This document shows positions 10,939 through 21,378 of a stretch of 64,000 nucleotides of DNA, in pieces. Source of the stretch: Heterocephalus glaber (lineage: Eukaryota; Chordata; Mammalia; Rodentia; Bathyergidae); contig NW_004624732.1 of assembly GCF_000247695.1 (NCBI RefSeq), positions 16,612,930 to 16,676,929 on the forward strand. Reading direction: 5' to 3'. Both the position numbers and the translations under genes were made by a program. How positions within the stretch are numbered: the first letter of the stretch is position 1; each line of letters opens with the position of its first letter. The notes under the pieces were generated by a model. The model searched no databases, was not told where the DNA came from, and was given only the letters and a program-made list of their open reading frames with translations.

Positions 10939-11424
10939 TGTAGCAGACACTTCTGTCCAATATTAGCAGGCTATAGTGGGACAAGCTTCTTGGTCCTCCA
11001 TAATTTGGCTGTGTTGCATTGAAACTAGCAGAGCTTGGCTGAGTTCACTCCCAGGAAGGTCAACTGAGTCCACTAAATTCTTCCCTTCTGAATTAACCAT
11101 TTGTTCTCTTAAGCAAAGATATGCTCTTGTCTTCATTCTACAGTCCTGCCTGGTTGATACTTGTTATCAGCAGATGTCCCAGGGCCTGCCCAGTTTCCCA
11201 CACTTGTAATGAATGAACACTGAATGTCCTGGGAGTCCTTTGTCTTTGCTGCCCAGGGCAGCTTAGATCAGCCCAAGACTCAGTTTCTCTCAGGTCTGTA
11301 TCTGTGCGCTGCTTTTAATTCCCACTTTCCTATCTCACAGTTGAGATAGGAAAGATGTACTGGCTTTCAGGAGGCCAGGACACTGCAGGGGTCTCTGGCA
11401 ATGTCCCATTACCTTTTCCTTGTA
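10939..11424 (+). repeat. 3' LTR of provirus A
   Basis: It aligns with the 5' LTR with about 29 differences plus an insertion near 11340 that creates a perfect hairpin (separate entry). It ends TTGTA, followed by the target duplication GCTAGC at 11425-11430. Confidence 0.9.
11325..11354. repeat. Perfect 13-bp inverted repeat in the 3' LTR
   Basis: CTTTCCTATCTCA (11325-11337), a 4-base loop CAGT, then TGAGATAGGAAAG (11342-11354). The 5' LTR has only the left arm, so the right arm is new. Confidence 0.95.
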
Positions 11425-11539
11425 GCTAGCTGAGATTTTAGGACAGGGGAAAGGAAGTTTTCTTTTTTATATGACAGACTTCTATATTACTTGTACTTTT
11501 ATAAGCGGAAATTACACATATTTTTAAAAAGAAATTGTA

Positions 11540-11633
11540 GGGGGCAGGGATTTAGCTCAGTGGTTCCACCACCTGCCTCATAATTGCTAGGTCCCAAGTT
11601 TGATCCTTGGTACCAAAAAAAAAAGAAAAGAAA
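11540..11633 (+). mobile_element. tRNA-derived ID-like SINE
   Basis: It has a GGATTTAGCTCAGTGG-like A box and a GTTTGATCC B box, then TGGTACC and an A/AAAAG tail. It is flanked by the duplication AGAAATTGTA / AGAAAATGTA (11530-11539 and 11634-11643). Confidence 0.9.
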
Positions 11634-11643
11634 AGAAAATGTA

Positions 11644-12835
11644 AAGGCAATGTGTGAAATTTTTAGTAGTGGATCCAATCAACAACAAGAGGCTCACGAT
11701 GTCCCAGGTGACCACCAGCCGTTCTCCACTCCACATCTCCAACCTCTCTGAACCAGCCAGATGACTGGAGCCTCCTCCCATTAACATGCAGGGTATGAGG
11801 TTTCCTCCCTCCATCTCAGCCCCATGGGAGGATGGTCAGCCATGCCAAAGGCAGAGTATGTGGAGGAGGGAGATGGGCTTGGGAGCAGCAGGAAGTTTGC
11901 AGCTGCAGTGGATGAGGTAAGTGAGGTGAGGAGAAAATCATCTCAGGCAGGAGCTGTGGTGGGCATAGAAGGTGCTCTCGGGATACCAAGAGGCAGGGAC
12001 TTGGTCAGATGGATGCTTAGGAAGATCCCCAGGCTCCCAGGTGGAGACCCATGGAGAAAACTGCAGGCAGCCTTGGAAGTAGCCGATCAGAAGATTCTGA
12101 ATAAAGCCGTGGCACAGTGAGCATAGTGAAGAAAGGGTGGCTTTGAGAGAGATGGAGGCAGGTGAGGTGGTGGACTGGAAAAGGGAGGGACAGGAAGCAC
12201 CCGGCAGGAGTCCTGGCCCCAGCTTGGTCCACTGGGGAGAGGTGGTGCCAAGGGAGATGCTGGAAAGGAGGCCCTGGGCCAGCACTGCCCTAACATGGGC
12301 ATCCAGAGTCAGTCCAGGTGACTTCTGCCTCTGTCCTGTCCTCCCCAAACTCTACTGCCCAGTCTGCTGAGTGGGGACACACAAGTCAAGACACTGGCAT
12401 AGTGAGGCCTTCACGCACTTACTGTGATTGTCCATGGACAGTCAGGAAGCTGAGGCTTGCAGAGACACTGTCACCAACAATCAATAGCAATCAAAACACC
12501 AAACTACTCTAAATCCTCACATGAAAACACAGCCCAGCTGACCTGGAGCCCACTCCTCTGAGCCAGCAGTGGGGGACAGTTCCTGGATAGGTCCATCTGA
12601 GAACCCACCCATACATCCCCAAAGAGTGAGGGAGAAGGGAGACACAGCCAGTGAGACCTGCAACGCACACAGTGCTCCACATTGTCAGAGAGCAGTCTAT
12701 TGCACAGCTCTGCCAGATGAGACCCAAGCAGAAGACTGATTTACACAGGGAAATAATGAGATCCAGGGCAAAAAATGAGCTGAGTACTTCAGTCATGGAA
12801 AATACTGCCAGTGGCCCTGGGAACATGTAGCTATA
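11644..12835. other. No gene seen
   Basis: Moderately GC-rich unique DNA. Overlapping open frames of 60-136 codons occur on both strands between 11.8 and 12.9 kb, with no family resemblance. Confidence 0.5.
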
Positions 12836-13325
12836 AACCATAACATCAGCAATGTTCACAATAGCCAAAAGGTAGAAACAACCTAAGTGCCCACCTGCAG
12901 ATGACTGGATAAACACAATGCAGCCTGTCCTTGCAATGGAATATGGCTCAGCCCAAAGAGGGAAGGAAATTCCGACCAGCCAACATTAGTGAGCCTTGAG
13001 GACACTATGCTAAGTATAATTAGCCAGTTCCAGAAGAACAAATACTGTCTGGTTCCGTTTATATGAAATCCCTAGAGTAGTCAGATTCACAAACAGAAAG
13101 TATAATTGGATTTTCCAGAAATGATGGAGGGAGCATGAGAAGTTATTTAATGGTTTCAGAGTTTTAGTTTTACAAGATGAAAAGAGTCCTGGAAGGGGAT
13201 GATGGTGATGGTTGTATAACTATGTGAATAGTTGTATAACTTTAAGGCTACTGAGCTGTATGCATAATAATGGTTGAGATGGTGAAGTTTCTGTTTATCA
13301 TCATTTTTTAAATGTTAATTTAAAA
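12836..13325 (+). mobile_element. L1M LINE 3'-end fragment
   Basis: It has the end of ORF2 (AATGTTCACAATAGCCAAAA, TGGATAAAC, ATGGAATA) followed by the old L1 3' UTR pattern. It is 5'-truncated and full of stops. Confidence 0.85.
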
Positions 13326-14204
13326 GATAGGTTGTACCTGGGCCACACTTCTCCTGGCAGCTGCAACTCTCACCAGATCCTCTGTACCACTGCTATCACT
13401 CCACTATTCCTGGTGCCCTGGGAACCCTGGCTTTCTCCTCAGGCATGGGGATGAAAACAGCTGCCCACCACAGTTATTCCCTGACTATCTCACCAGCCCT
13501 TGGTGATTCTGTTAGCCTTTCCCTATAAATACAACCTCCTTTAAATTATTTTCAATTAAAAGATAAAAATACTGCCATTAGAACAATCCCAACCTCAAGC
13601 CCCACAGGAATACCATGGTCTGATGGGATGTCTTCAGAACCTGTGTGACAGCAGGAGTGCTCAGCATCATCTGGTCCACATACTGGTGAAAACACTGTGT
13701 TTACCAGCCAGCCACCTCCTAATCACCACTGGGTTTCAGCACATTGTAGGGAAGCTCTGTGTTTGTGCCTCCTCTGACCCAGGAGTACAGCTTTGCACAG
13801 ATCCATTTGTGACACCTTGATTGATGATTCTCCAAACTGAGCAGAAGGCTCTGAGTCCTTGTGATTACATGATGAACCTGCTCTACATGGGACCTCCCAC
13901 TGTCTATGACTCTCCTTAATGGGATGAAATAGAAGCATGATTTTGGACATGGGAGATTAATGATTGTGTGACCTTAGAGCAGAGTTAATGAGAGAAGGGC
14001 CCAGTAGAGATTGTTCAGTCGGTCCCTGACAGGGGAACTGATATGGCAATGGGGTTTGTGTGGGATGATACTCCTGGTCCTTCACAGCTGACCTGGAACA
14101 TTAGCAACCACCCCCTCCTTGAGCCCAAGGCATCAGGGAGTGGATGCAGGCTGAAGTGTGTCTGTGTCCTCCTACTCTGTTTAGCAACAACTCAGTGACC
14201 CACT
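13326..14204. other. No gene seen
   Basis: Unique-looking sequence without a supported open frame or a clear repeat. Confidence 0.45.
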
Positions 14205-14415
14205 ACACTTGGCTTCTGGCCACTTTCTAAGCAGAGCTGGCTACTGTGGGCTCTGCCTTTGCACATTCTGTCTCACTCAGTGCTCCCTTCACTCATGTCC
14301 TGCCTTGGATGTCCCTCCACATCCCTCAAAACTCTGCTCAGTGATAGATGCTTCCCCAGAAACAGTCTGGGCTGTATACTCCTTCCATGTCTCACAGACC
14401 CCTATACTTCTTTCC
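14205..14415 (+). repeat. L2-like fragment
   Basis: A C/T-rich pattern with TTTGCACATTCTGTC, TGCTCCCTTC and CTCTGCTCAG matches the L2 3' region. It is decayed. Confidence 0.45.
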
Positions 14416-14465
14416 AGGAATTCACTCCATTTGTTGAAGGGGAGGTTGTGACTGTCCCAGTCTCT

Positions 14466-14873
14466 TGGTATCCAGAGAAAAGAACTGAGCAGGACACACA
14501 GAAGTAGAAGATAATGCATAGATTTATTAGCTAAGATACACTGTTCAGGGTAGGAGCAGGACAGTGAAAAGACCTCACAGCCCAGAAGAAGCCAGGAGCC
14601 AGAGTCCATATATGGTTTTTACAGGGCAGGTTTTTACAGCTCTTTGAACTTGTACAACCATTCATTCTAGTCCAGGATAAGTTGTCTCCTCTCTGTTGGA
14701 AAAAGGAGTCTTTGTCCCAGTATGGACATTTAAGGAACAGTTATGGTGCCCAAAGTTCACAGGGATGGAGTGTGGGTGGTGGTGGTGGTAGTGGTGTTAA
14801 AACCACAAAGTAAATGAGATTATAATTAATTATAGTTGAGTTAGCATCAGCTTTGTTTATCTAAGATATTCCA
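14466..14873 (-). repeat. Probable solo ERV LTR, minus strand
   Basis: Read on the minus strand it opens TGGAATATC, has a TATA-like CATATATGG and an AATAAA (14521-14526 on plus as TTTATT), then a short C/T-rich end closing at CCA. A TGG-repeat patch (14770-14795) lies inside. I could not confirm a target duplication, so the ends are approximate. Confidence 0.5.
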
Positions 14874-14879
14874 TAGCAC

Positions 14880-17077
14880 ATGTGTCCCCAGGCGCCTTTA
14901 GTCATCAGAGGTAGGTACCCTTTATGGTTTCTAGAGAAACCTTATATTGGGCCTCCCAGAAGCCTGCACTCTGTGCCCTCCAGTATTTATCAGCTGTGGT
15001 CCAGGTGTTAGAACTGTGTGCTCTCACGGTTTTTGGCTAGCCAGCTTCTTATTTTCCCTCTGCCCTTCAGATCCTCTCTTTCCAGGAATTTCTCTTCTCT
15101 ACCTTTTGCCTCTCTATGCCCCATGCCTGTGAGGATCAAATATGTCAGGCTACCAGATCTCAGCCTGCCAGGTGCTCTGAAGGCCCTGTGCTGGGTCTCA
15201 GATGTGGATACCGAGATCCCTGCCCTGTGGTGTCTGCAGAGTAAGTGTAGACTTCGCAAGGAACAGGCAGGCCCGAAGCCTGGAAACCAGCCCCAGACAG
15301 ACTTGCACACACAGAAAACAGACTCTAAGAAATTTAGACATCCCCCAAGGGCCTCCAGGGGAAAAACAACACTGACATCTGTCCAGGAGATGGCCAGACA
15401 CAAGTTGCACCTCAATAAGACTAGACTACAATTTTTAGTACAAAATCAAGAAAAACCAGTGACCTAGAGGGCATGACAGGACCTTGGACCTTGCTCAAGA
15501 ACTGTGAATGGGATTAAATGAGATTTAATTTCTCTGAAGAGTGACTCAGCACTGTCATTCTTTAGAGAAATGCAAAAGAAGTTCATGCAGAAACATTTTG
15601 TATTTTGGTGTAAACAGCACATTCGATTTATGTGGCCTGTGTTCTGTTATATTGCTAACTAATTTGAAAACAAGGAAGTCTCTGGAGTCCTGTCCAGGCT
15701 GGGTACTGCTCAGAGGGAGGTTCTGGAATATTCCCAGAGCAGCTCCAGAGAAGGTAAATGGAGAACTGCATGCAGGACACAGAGAGGCTGCTGAGAGAAG
15801 GTCCAGCCCTCAGAGGGAAGAGGCCAGCACCCCCTGCCCAGCAGCCCTGGCCTCCGTCCTCCCGGCCCTGGTCCCCTACTCCAGAGCGCCCAGGTCTGAC
15901 CCTTTCACCAAATAGCACTGACTCCCAGATGGAGCCTGGGGCCCCTCTATCCTCTCCACTCCCTGTGCAGACCATGTCCAGGTGCCACTCCCAACAAGGA
16001 TAGTTAGTAGACACTCCCAGGGAGGACGGACTCTTGGCAGCAGAGCACATGCAGTGTAATTGGAGCACATCAAAGATTATCAAGAAAGATGGAAGAAAAA
16101 GTGGTGAGAGCTGTGAAATTCACATCCAGCCAACTCTAAACACAATATGGTTTTAATCACCCCAGGCAGTTTGAGAAATGCAGTGGTAATTTGTCTCTTT
16201 TACAGCCGGCTGGGGGCTGGGGGTCTGGAGTGGTGGACTAGAACGGAGACCTATAGGCCTCTCTCCTTACCAAGCCTCCCCTCTGGGAACACCAAGGACA
16301 ATGTTTCTCTCACTCAGTTTCTCCACTCTTCTTCCTTCATGCTGCTGAGCAGAAGAATCAGAAACCACATCTACACTGTAGCAAGTTGTCTGGTAAGCGC
16401 GCTTGGGCAAACCTTTCAGCTGTGTTTTCTCTGAGACAGAGATCTTCTGTGACTGTGGCTGAAATACCTCACTTTAGAAATAATGTCAGTCAGCCACTGG
16501 ACCATGGGAACACATTCCCAGGGCCTTCTCAGTAAGTGGAGGGCCCGTGAGGCTAGGTGGGTGTAAAGGTCCTGGGGGCACCTTCCTGGGGCAATGAGTA
16601 ATGGGTCAGGGCAGCTCTCTTCTGATTGCGTGGATGGCCCCATCCCTGAGAAATCCCCCTGCCATCTGCTGTGGCCCAGAGGAGCCACATGGTCTAGTAG
16701 CCCTGTCTGTGCATCTAGCTTTGGGTCCAGCCATCCTGGACAGACTCAGGGCCAAGGCCCGAGGTCTATCTCGGCAGGAGTAGCTGGTGCATCCAGGACA
16801 AATGGTGCTCAGTACAGACCTGCTCCATGGCACATGGCTGGCCCCTGGGAGCAGCTCACGGCTGGTGCTATGCGTGCAACCAGCATTCCCTAAACCCACT
16901 GCTGTCCCTGGGTTGAGGCACTGGGGACAACAGGAAAGATATCTGTATCTCATTTGGAAGATGGCATGGGATGCCTGAAAATTCTAGAGAAAAGACAGAA
17001 GGTGGACACAGACCAGAGACTTCATGGAGGCAAGCACCAAACTTCTTGTCAGGCAGCCAGGATCTGAGGCCCCGGTC
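14880..17077. other. No gene seen
   Basis: Mixed-composition unique DNA. Open frames of up to 149 codons (15018-15467) have mirror frames on the other strand and no recognisable domain. Confidence 0.45.
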
Positions 17078-17190
17078 AAGTTATTTCATGGATGTCATTG
17101 GGTATGTTTCCCTCTCTAAGCTTTGGTTTTATTGGTAATAAGTGGAAATTAAGTCTATCTTTGAGGGTCTTCTGAAAACTAAATGAGACG
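17078..17190 (+). repeat. MIR SINE fragment
   Basis: It shows the CAAGTTATTT, CTCTCTAAGC, then AAGTGGAAAT order of the MIR core and tail, with scattered changes. Confidence 0.55.
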
Positions 17191-17194
17191 GAGT

Positions 17195-18697
17195 CCACAG
17201 CAGGCAGCTTGGCTATGGTACCAGCTCCTTGTTCGCCCCGTGCCTCTGCAGTCAGTGGGTCCCACTGTGCACTTTCCTCCCCAGGCCCCGGGCAGGCAGA
17301 AGTGAAGCAGAAAGGAATGTCAAGAAGGAAGCAGGACACACTGGTCTCCATGCCCCTCCTCCTGGCCATAGCAAACCCCCAACCCAGTCTCATGCCAGCA
17401 AAGCAAGGAGGGCAGCTCTGGATGGAAGGGGGGAAGCCAAGCCTTGTGCACAGCCCTAACGAACCACAGGGCCTGGCCCTGGTGCAGAGCTGGACACACT
17501 AGATACTCAAAATGTTAGCTCCCTTCCCATTACATCAGGCATGACTTAAGCTTGTGGAGTCTGCTTTTCCTTAAAAACACTCACTCTCCTGCCCCAACAG
17601 AGGCTGAGCCCAGGATCACTTGGAGCCTGCTACAGGGATTCACACAGAGCAAGTTCCCCACAGGAGGGTCTCAGAACAGCTCCAAGAAGAGACAAGACCA
17701 GCATCTACAAGGGTAGAGAGGATGGGAGCAGTTTCTCATGTGCAAACATCAAGAGGGAACAGATGTGCTGAAACACAGGAGCAAAGTGGCTGGAGTTAGA
17801 TTTTGTCATGTATGTGATGACGCTGAGCAGAATGTCCTACTATTATAATGCACTGTAGTCCTCCCAGCTAACCCATTAATGTGAGGAAAAAGCCCAAACA
17901 GTATTTGTGCCAGGAGGATTGTTAGAAACCTAACTACAATAACTTAACCAAAGACCAATTTGCTTTTATTTTTTTAACAAAATTTCAAAGATAAGCAGTT
18001 AAATACAGTACTGGTATGGCCACCATATGGTGCTAAAAGGGACTGTGTGCCTCTTTCTGTTCTCTCTGTCTATTCTGTAAGCTTTTTAATATACACAAGA
18101 TACTGTCCTTGCTGTTGCTCCAGGTGTCTCAGCTGCATTTCCAGGCAGGACAAAAGAAAAAAAGATGTATATCAGATTAGCATGTCATTTTTCTTCAAAC
18201 AACAAAGATTTTTATCTAGCATCAGAGAAGGAAAAGATGTTTCCTTATATCTCATTGGTATGAATTTGATCACAAATCCATCTATGCTGAGAGGGGACCT
18301 AGGAAGAAGAAAAGAATGGAAATTAGATATGCACCTAGCAACAAGGGATTTCAGAATTCAACAAAATAATTATAAATTCCATCTATAAACAAAGGGAGAA
18401 AAGTAAGAAAAAGTTGAATATTGAGAAAAAAATAGATCCTGCCAAATAATCAAATAATTGATGGACCACTTGGGACAATGAGTTATTTTAGATTTCACCT
18501 TTTTGTCATGAATAAAACAAATTACAGAGGAACAAAAGCATTAAATGTAAAAGTAAAACCATATAACAACTTGACAGATACATAAATGACTATTTACATA
18601 GTCTTGGAATAGGGAGCTATATTTTTAAGAGTGATACCAAAAACAAAACCATTTTTTTAAAAGAATGATAGACTGAACTGTATTAAGAGTAAATTAA
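17195..18697. other. No gene seen
   Basis: GC-rich to 17.7 kb, then AT-rich. The 17.9-18.4 kb part has the texture of an old interspersed repeat that I could not assign. Confidence 0.4.
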
Positions 18698-18790
18698 GGG
18701 CCAGGAATTTAGCTCAGTGGTTCTGCCACCTGCCTAGCAAGCACAAGGTCCTGAGTTAGATGCCCAGTACCAAAACAAAACGAAACAAAA
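18698..18790 (+). mobile_element. tRNA-derived ID-like SINE
   Basis: It opens GGGCCAGGAATTTAGCTCAG, has a GAGTTAGATGCCC B-box region, CAGTACC and a CAAAA-type tail. It is flanked by AAGAGTAAATT / AAGAGTCAATT. Confidence 0.9.
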
Positions 18791-18803
18791 CAAAGAGTCA
18801 ATT

Positions 18804-19780
18804 GAGTTGCCAAACCAAAAAGCTATAAAGTTAAAAGACAAACATCATTTTGGGAAATATTGCTTATGTTCATCAAAGTGTTAATATCTTTCAATTATCG
18901 ACTTCTCTCCAAATCAATGATAAAAAGACAAGAACCAAATATTTAATTCATAAAAGAAGGAATTTAAATGTACACTAGAAAACAGAAGAAAAATTCTAAA
19001 CTCCCTAAAAGTCCAGGAAAGACGAATTATAGTGACAAGAAATTGTCATTTTTCACACATATTTTCTATCAGCAATCTGGGGTTGTGGAATTGTAGGTAG
19101 TTTCTTCTGCTGTCTACATTGTCTGACTTTCTGCACTTTAGATCATTACTTACTTAGTATGCCAAAAAGTTACTCTAGTGCAGCAAAACATACCCCACAG
19201 CCACACAGTTGCCCTTGGTATGAGCTCAGCCCTTCCCAGCCATAGTGTAACTTCCTGTCCCTCTAGGGGTACTTATGTCACGCCTGTGATGCATGTGGGC
19301 TATGAGCAACGTGCAAGAGTGCGGCACAAATGCCATCACAGAACTCCAGTCCCCTGTCCAGATGTCCTCACTCCTGGGGACTCTGCCCTCTGCTGCAGCC
19401 AGGACACCACACTGACCCAGGTGTGCTCCTCTCAGAACATGTGCTGAATGCCCCTGATCCATGCAAAATATGACATCAAACCTCTCTGTCCAGGCAGATC
19501 TCCTGACATCCCTGAAGCCCTCTAAACGTCCACAACTCAGCCTGAGCTGGGTAACTTTCCCATTAGCACCTTCAGTGTCCAGGACAGCAGGTGCCCAGCT
19601 CACCAAAGGGAGCAAGCAAGGAAGGAAGAGTGAATGTCCAGTGCCTGAAACATGCACCGATGATGGCTGCAGGATCTCAGAGCACAGTGAGGCCCTGGAA
19701 TATGAGAAGGCAGGGAGTTTTCAGAGGGCAGAAGGCCTGAACTGGACTTACAAAAAAAATGGGCATGTAAGGTAGAGGGA
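18804..19780. other. No gene seen
   Basis: AT-rich to about 19.15 kb, then GC-richer with stop-poor frames on both strands. Confidence 0.4.
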
Positions 19781-19781
19781 G

Positions 19782-20161
19782 AGTATTTTACTTTTCTTCA
19801 GGCGGAGACAAAATACCCGACACCCAAAGTTAAAGAAGAAAAGGTTTATTTGGCTCACAGTTTGTAGATTTCAGTCCAGAGTCAGCTGGCTCTGAGGCAG
19901 GGTTGCAGAGAAGAAACAGTTCATGGAGGACAGAAGGTAGCAAAATCAACAAGTGGCATCAACAGCATCTTTCTTCCACTTTTACCTCATCCAGGCTACT
20001 TAGGCAGGTAGCACTCACACCCTAGTCCTAGTGCCCTTGATCCTAACATTGCACCATGAATCAATTCCAGCATCACACACTCTAGATCCAGCCTTCTCTG
20101 AAAAAGCCCCACCTATGACTACCTGAGGCTTTGGGGGACATCTAGACACAAGCCATAATGG
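19782..20161 (-). mobile_element. MaLR solo LTR, minus strand
   Basis: It matches the LTR at 37211-37633 along its length (ACAAAATACC, AGGTTTA, CACAGTTTGTAG, GGACATCTAGA, AAGCCATAA) but is more diverged. It belongs to the ERVL-MaLR group. Confidence 0.8.
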
Positions 20162-20674
20162 AGAGGGTAGGGTAGCTCTGAGTCAGGCCAAAGTCTAGCA
20201 TGGGGGAAACCCAATACAAGGAGCCCATGCGATATGGGGACCAGCAGGCCTGAGCACTGGGGCCAGGTGCACAGAGTCCGAGGACACAGCTCAGGAGGCA
20301 GACAGGGCATCTCAAAGCCACCCTGGGTCAGGCAAGCCTCACTGACCTTATGCCTAGAGACTCAGCCATCTTTTTGCATCTCGTTGATCCTTGGGATGAG
20401 GCTCTTGGCAGCAGAGGCAAGGTCCCAAGTTAGTTAAGAGAAATGCTGGGCCCATGGGGGAGGCACAGACACCAGAGGGAGCCAACTAGCTCACCTGTGG
20501 GTGAAAAGGTGAATATTTACTGGGTCCTCACTGTGCAGGTCCCCAACACAAAGCTAGAAACTGGTGTCCCAGATGAGGATTTGCACCGCACACTAAGGAG
20601 CTCAGAGCCAACTCCTTCAGCCAGATGACCCTGGCTGAATCTCCAACTGGGCATCAGCAAGGTCAGATGTCAGT

Positions 20675-20726
20675 TTTTCAAAGGTCACCCTGGAGCCACA
20701 TGGAGAGGGGGTCCTGGCAGAAGTGC
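20675..20726 (+). repeat. 52-bp direct repeat, copy 1
   Basis: TTTTCAAAGGTCACCCTGG through CTGGCAGAAGTGC recurs at 21327-21378 with a single A/G difference. The sequence on each side is unrelated. Confidence 0.95.
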
Positions 20727-21326
20727 CCAGGAGCTGGCAGTGCTGGACAGCAAGGACCAGGCATCATGAGCTGGGGTGTGGAATGAGCAGGAAGGTGTTA
20801 ACAGGAAACAGCCCCTTGGTTGGGCCAGCAGGATGCTGTGGCTGCCGAGGGAGGGGTGCCAGTCAGGACTCCTGTGGTGGGATGAGGCCAGGCCTGTGGG
20901 GAGGCGGGGAATAAAGCCAGAGGAGGTTGCTTCTGCAGGAGGGTGGTGCCCAGCCTGGCTCTCTGAATGGGCTTTTGATGCCAAGACTCCCAAGTCTACA
21001 CTCTGCTGTATCAGAAAGAACAGGCCCCAGGCATCCCTGCAAGGCAGCCTGCATGTGCTCTGACCTGAGCTAAGAAGACAAGACATTCTTAACTAGAGAG
21101 TAGGCTGCAGTGCCACCTGTGAGCATATAGAAGGCATCCTCTGAGATCTCTCCATGCTGAGTGAGCTGCCTGTGGACAGGCTCAGTGGAGCCCACAGGCC
21201 CTGTGTGGGCTGCATTCTGTCCTCCCCTGGGGCCCAGGCTCCCCTTGCTCCAGCAGCTTCCCTCTCTCCCCACTTTCCCTTCTCCTCATGTCTCTCTCCT
21301 CCATGATGGAGAACCATGAGCACATG

Positions 21327-21378
21327 TTTTCAAAGGTCACCCTGGGGCCACATGGAGAGGGGGTCCTGGCAGAAGTGC
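21327..21378 (+). repeat. 52-bp direct repeat, copy 2
   Basis: It is 51 of 52 identical to copy 1, 652 bp downstream and in the same orientation. Confidence 0.95.

Larger units (their letters stand above)
5447..11424 (+). mobile_element. Provirus A: complete, essentially non-coding LTR element
   Basis: A two-LTR provirus of about 6.0 kb in plus orientation, in the order 5' LTR, primer-binding site, splice donor, about 5 kb internal sequence, polypurine tract and 3' LTR, flanked by a 6-bp duplication. The Lys-type primer site and 6-bp duplication point to the class II (betaretrovirus-like) group. No gag, protease, reverse transcriptase, integrase or env domain is recognisable in any frame. 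Most of the interior from 7.2 to 10.7 kb is very AT-rich with dense stops. The two LTRs differ by roughly 6% by eye, so the insertion is moderately old. The design, intact cis signals without coding capacity, resembles non-autonomous families such as mouse ETn. That comparison is an inference. Confidence 0.85.

Noticed and set aside
11540..11633. tRNA gene (A box and B box present)
   Set aside because: The sequence is an ID-like SINE with an A-rich tail and target duplications, and it does not fold as a full tRNA. The same holds for 18698-18790 and 62412-62559.
15018..15467. 149-codon plus-strand frame as a gene
   Set aside because: A 135-codon frame is open on the opposite strand over the same DNA, composition explains both, and no domain or splice context is visible.
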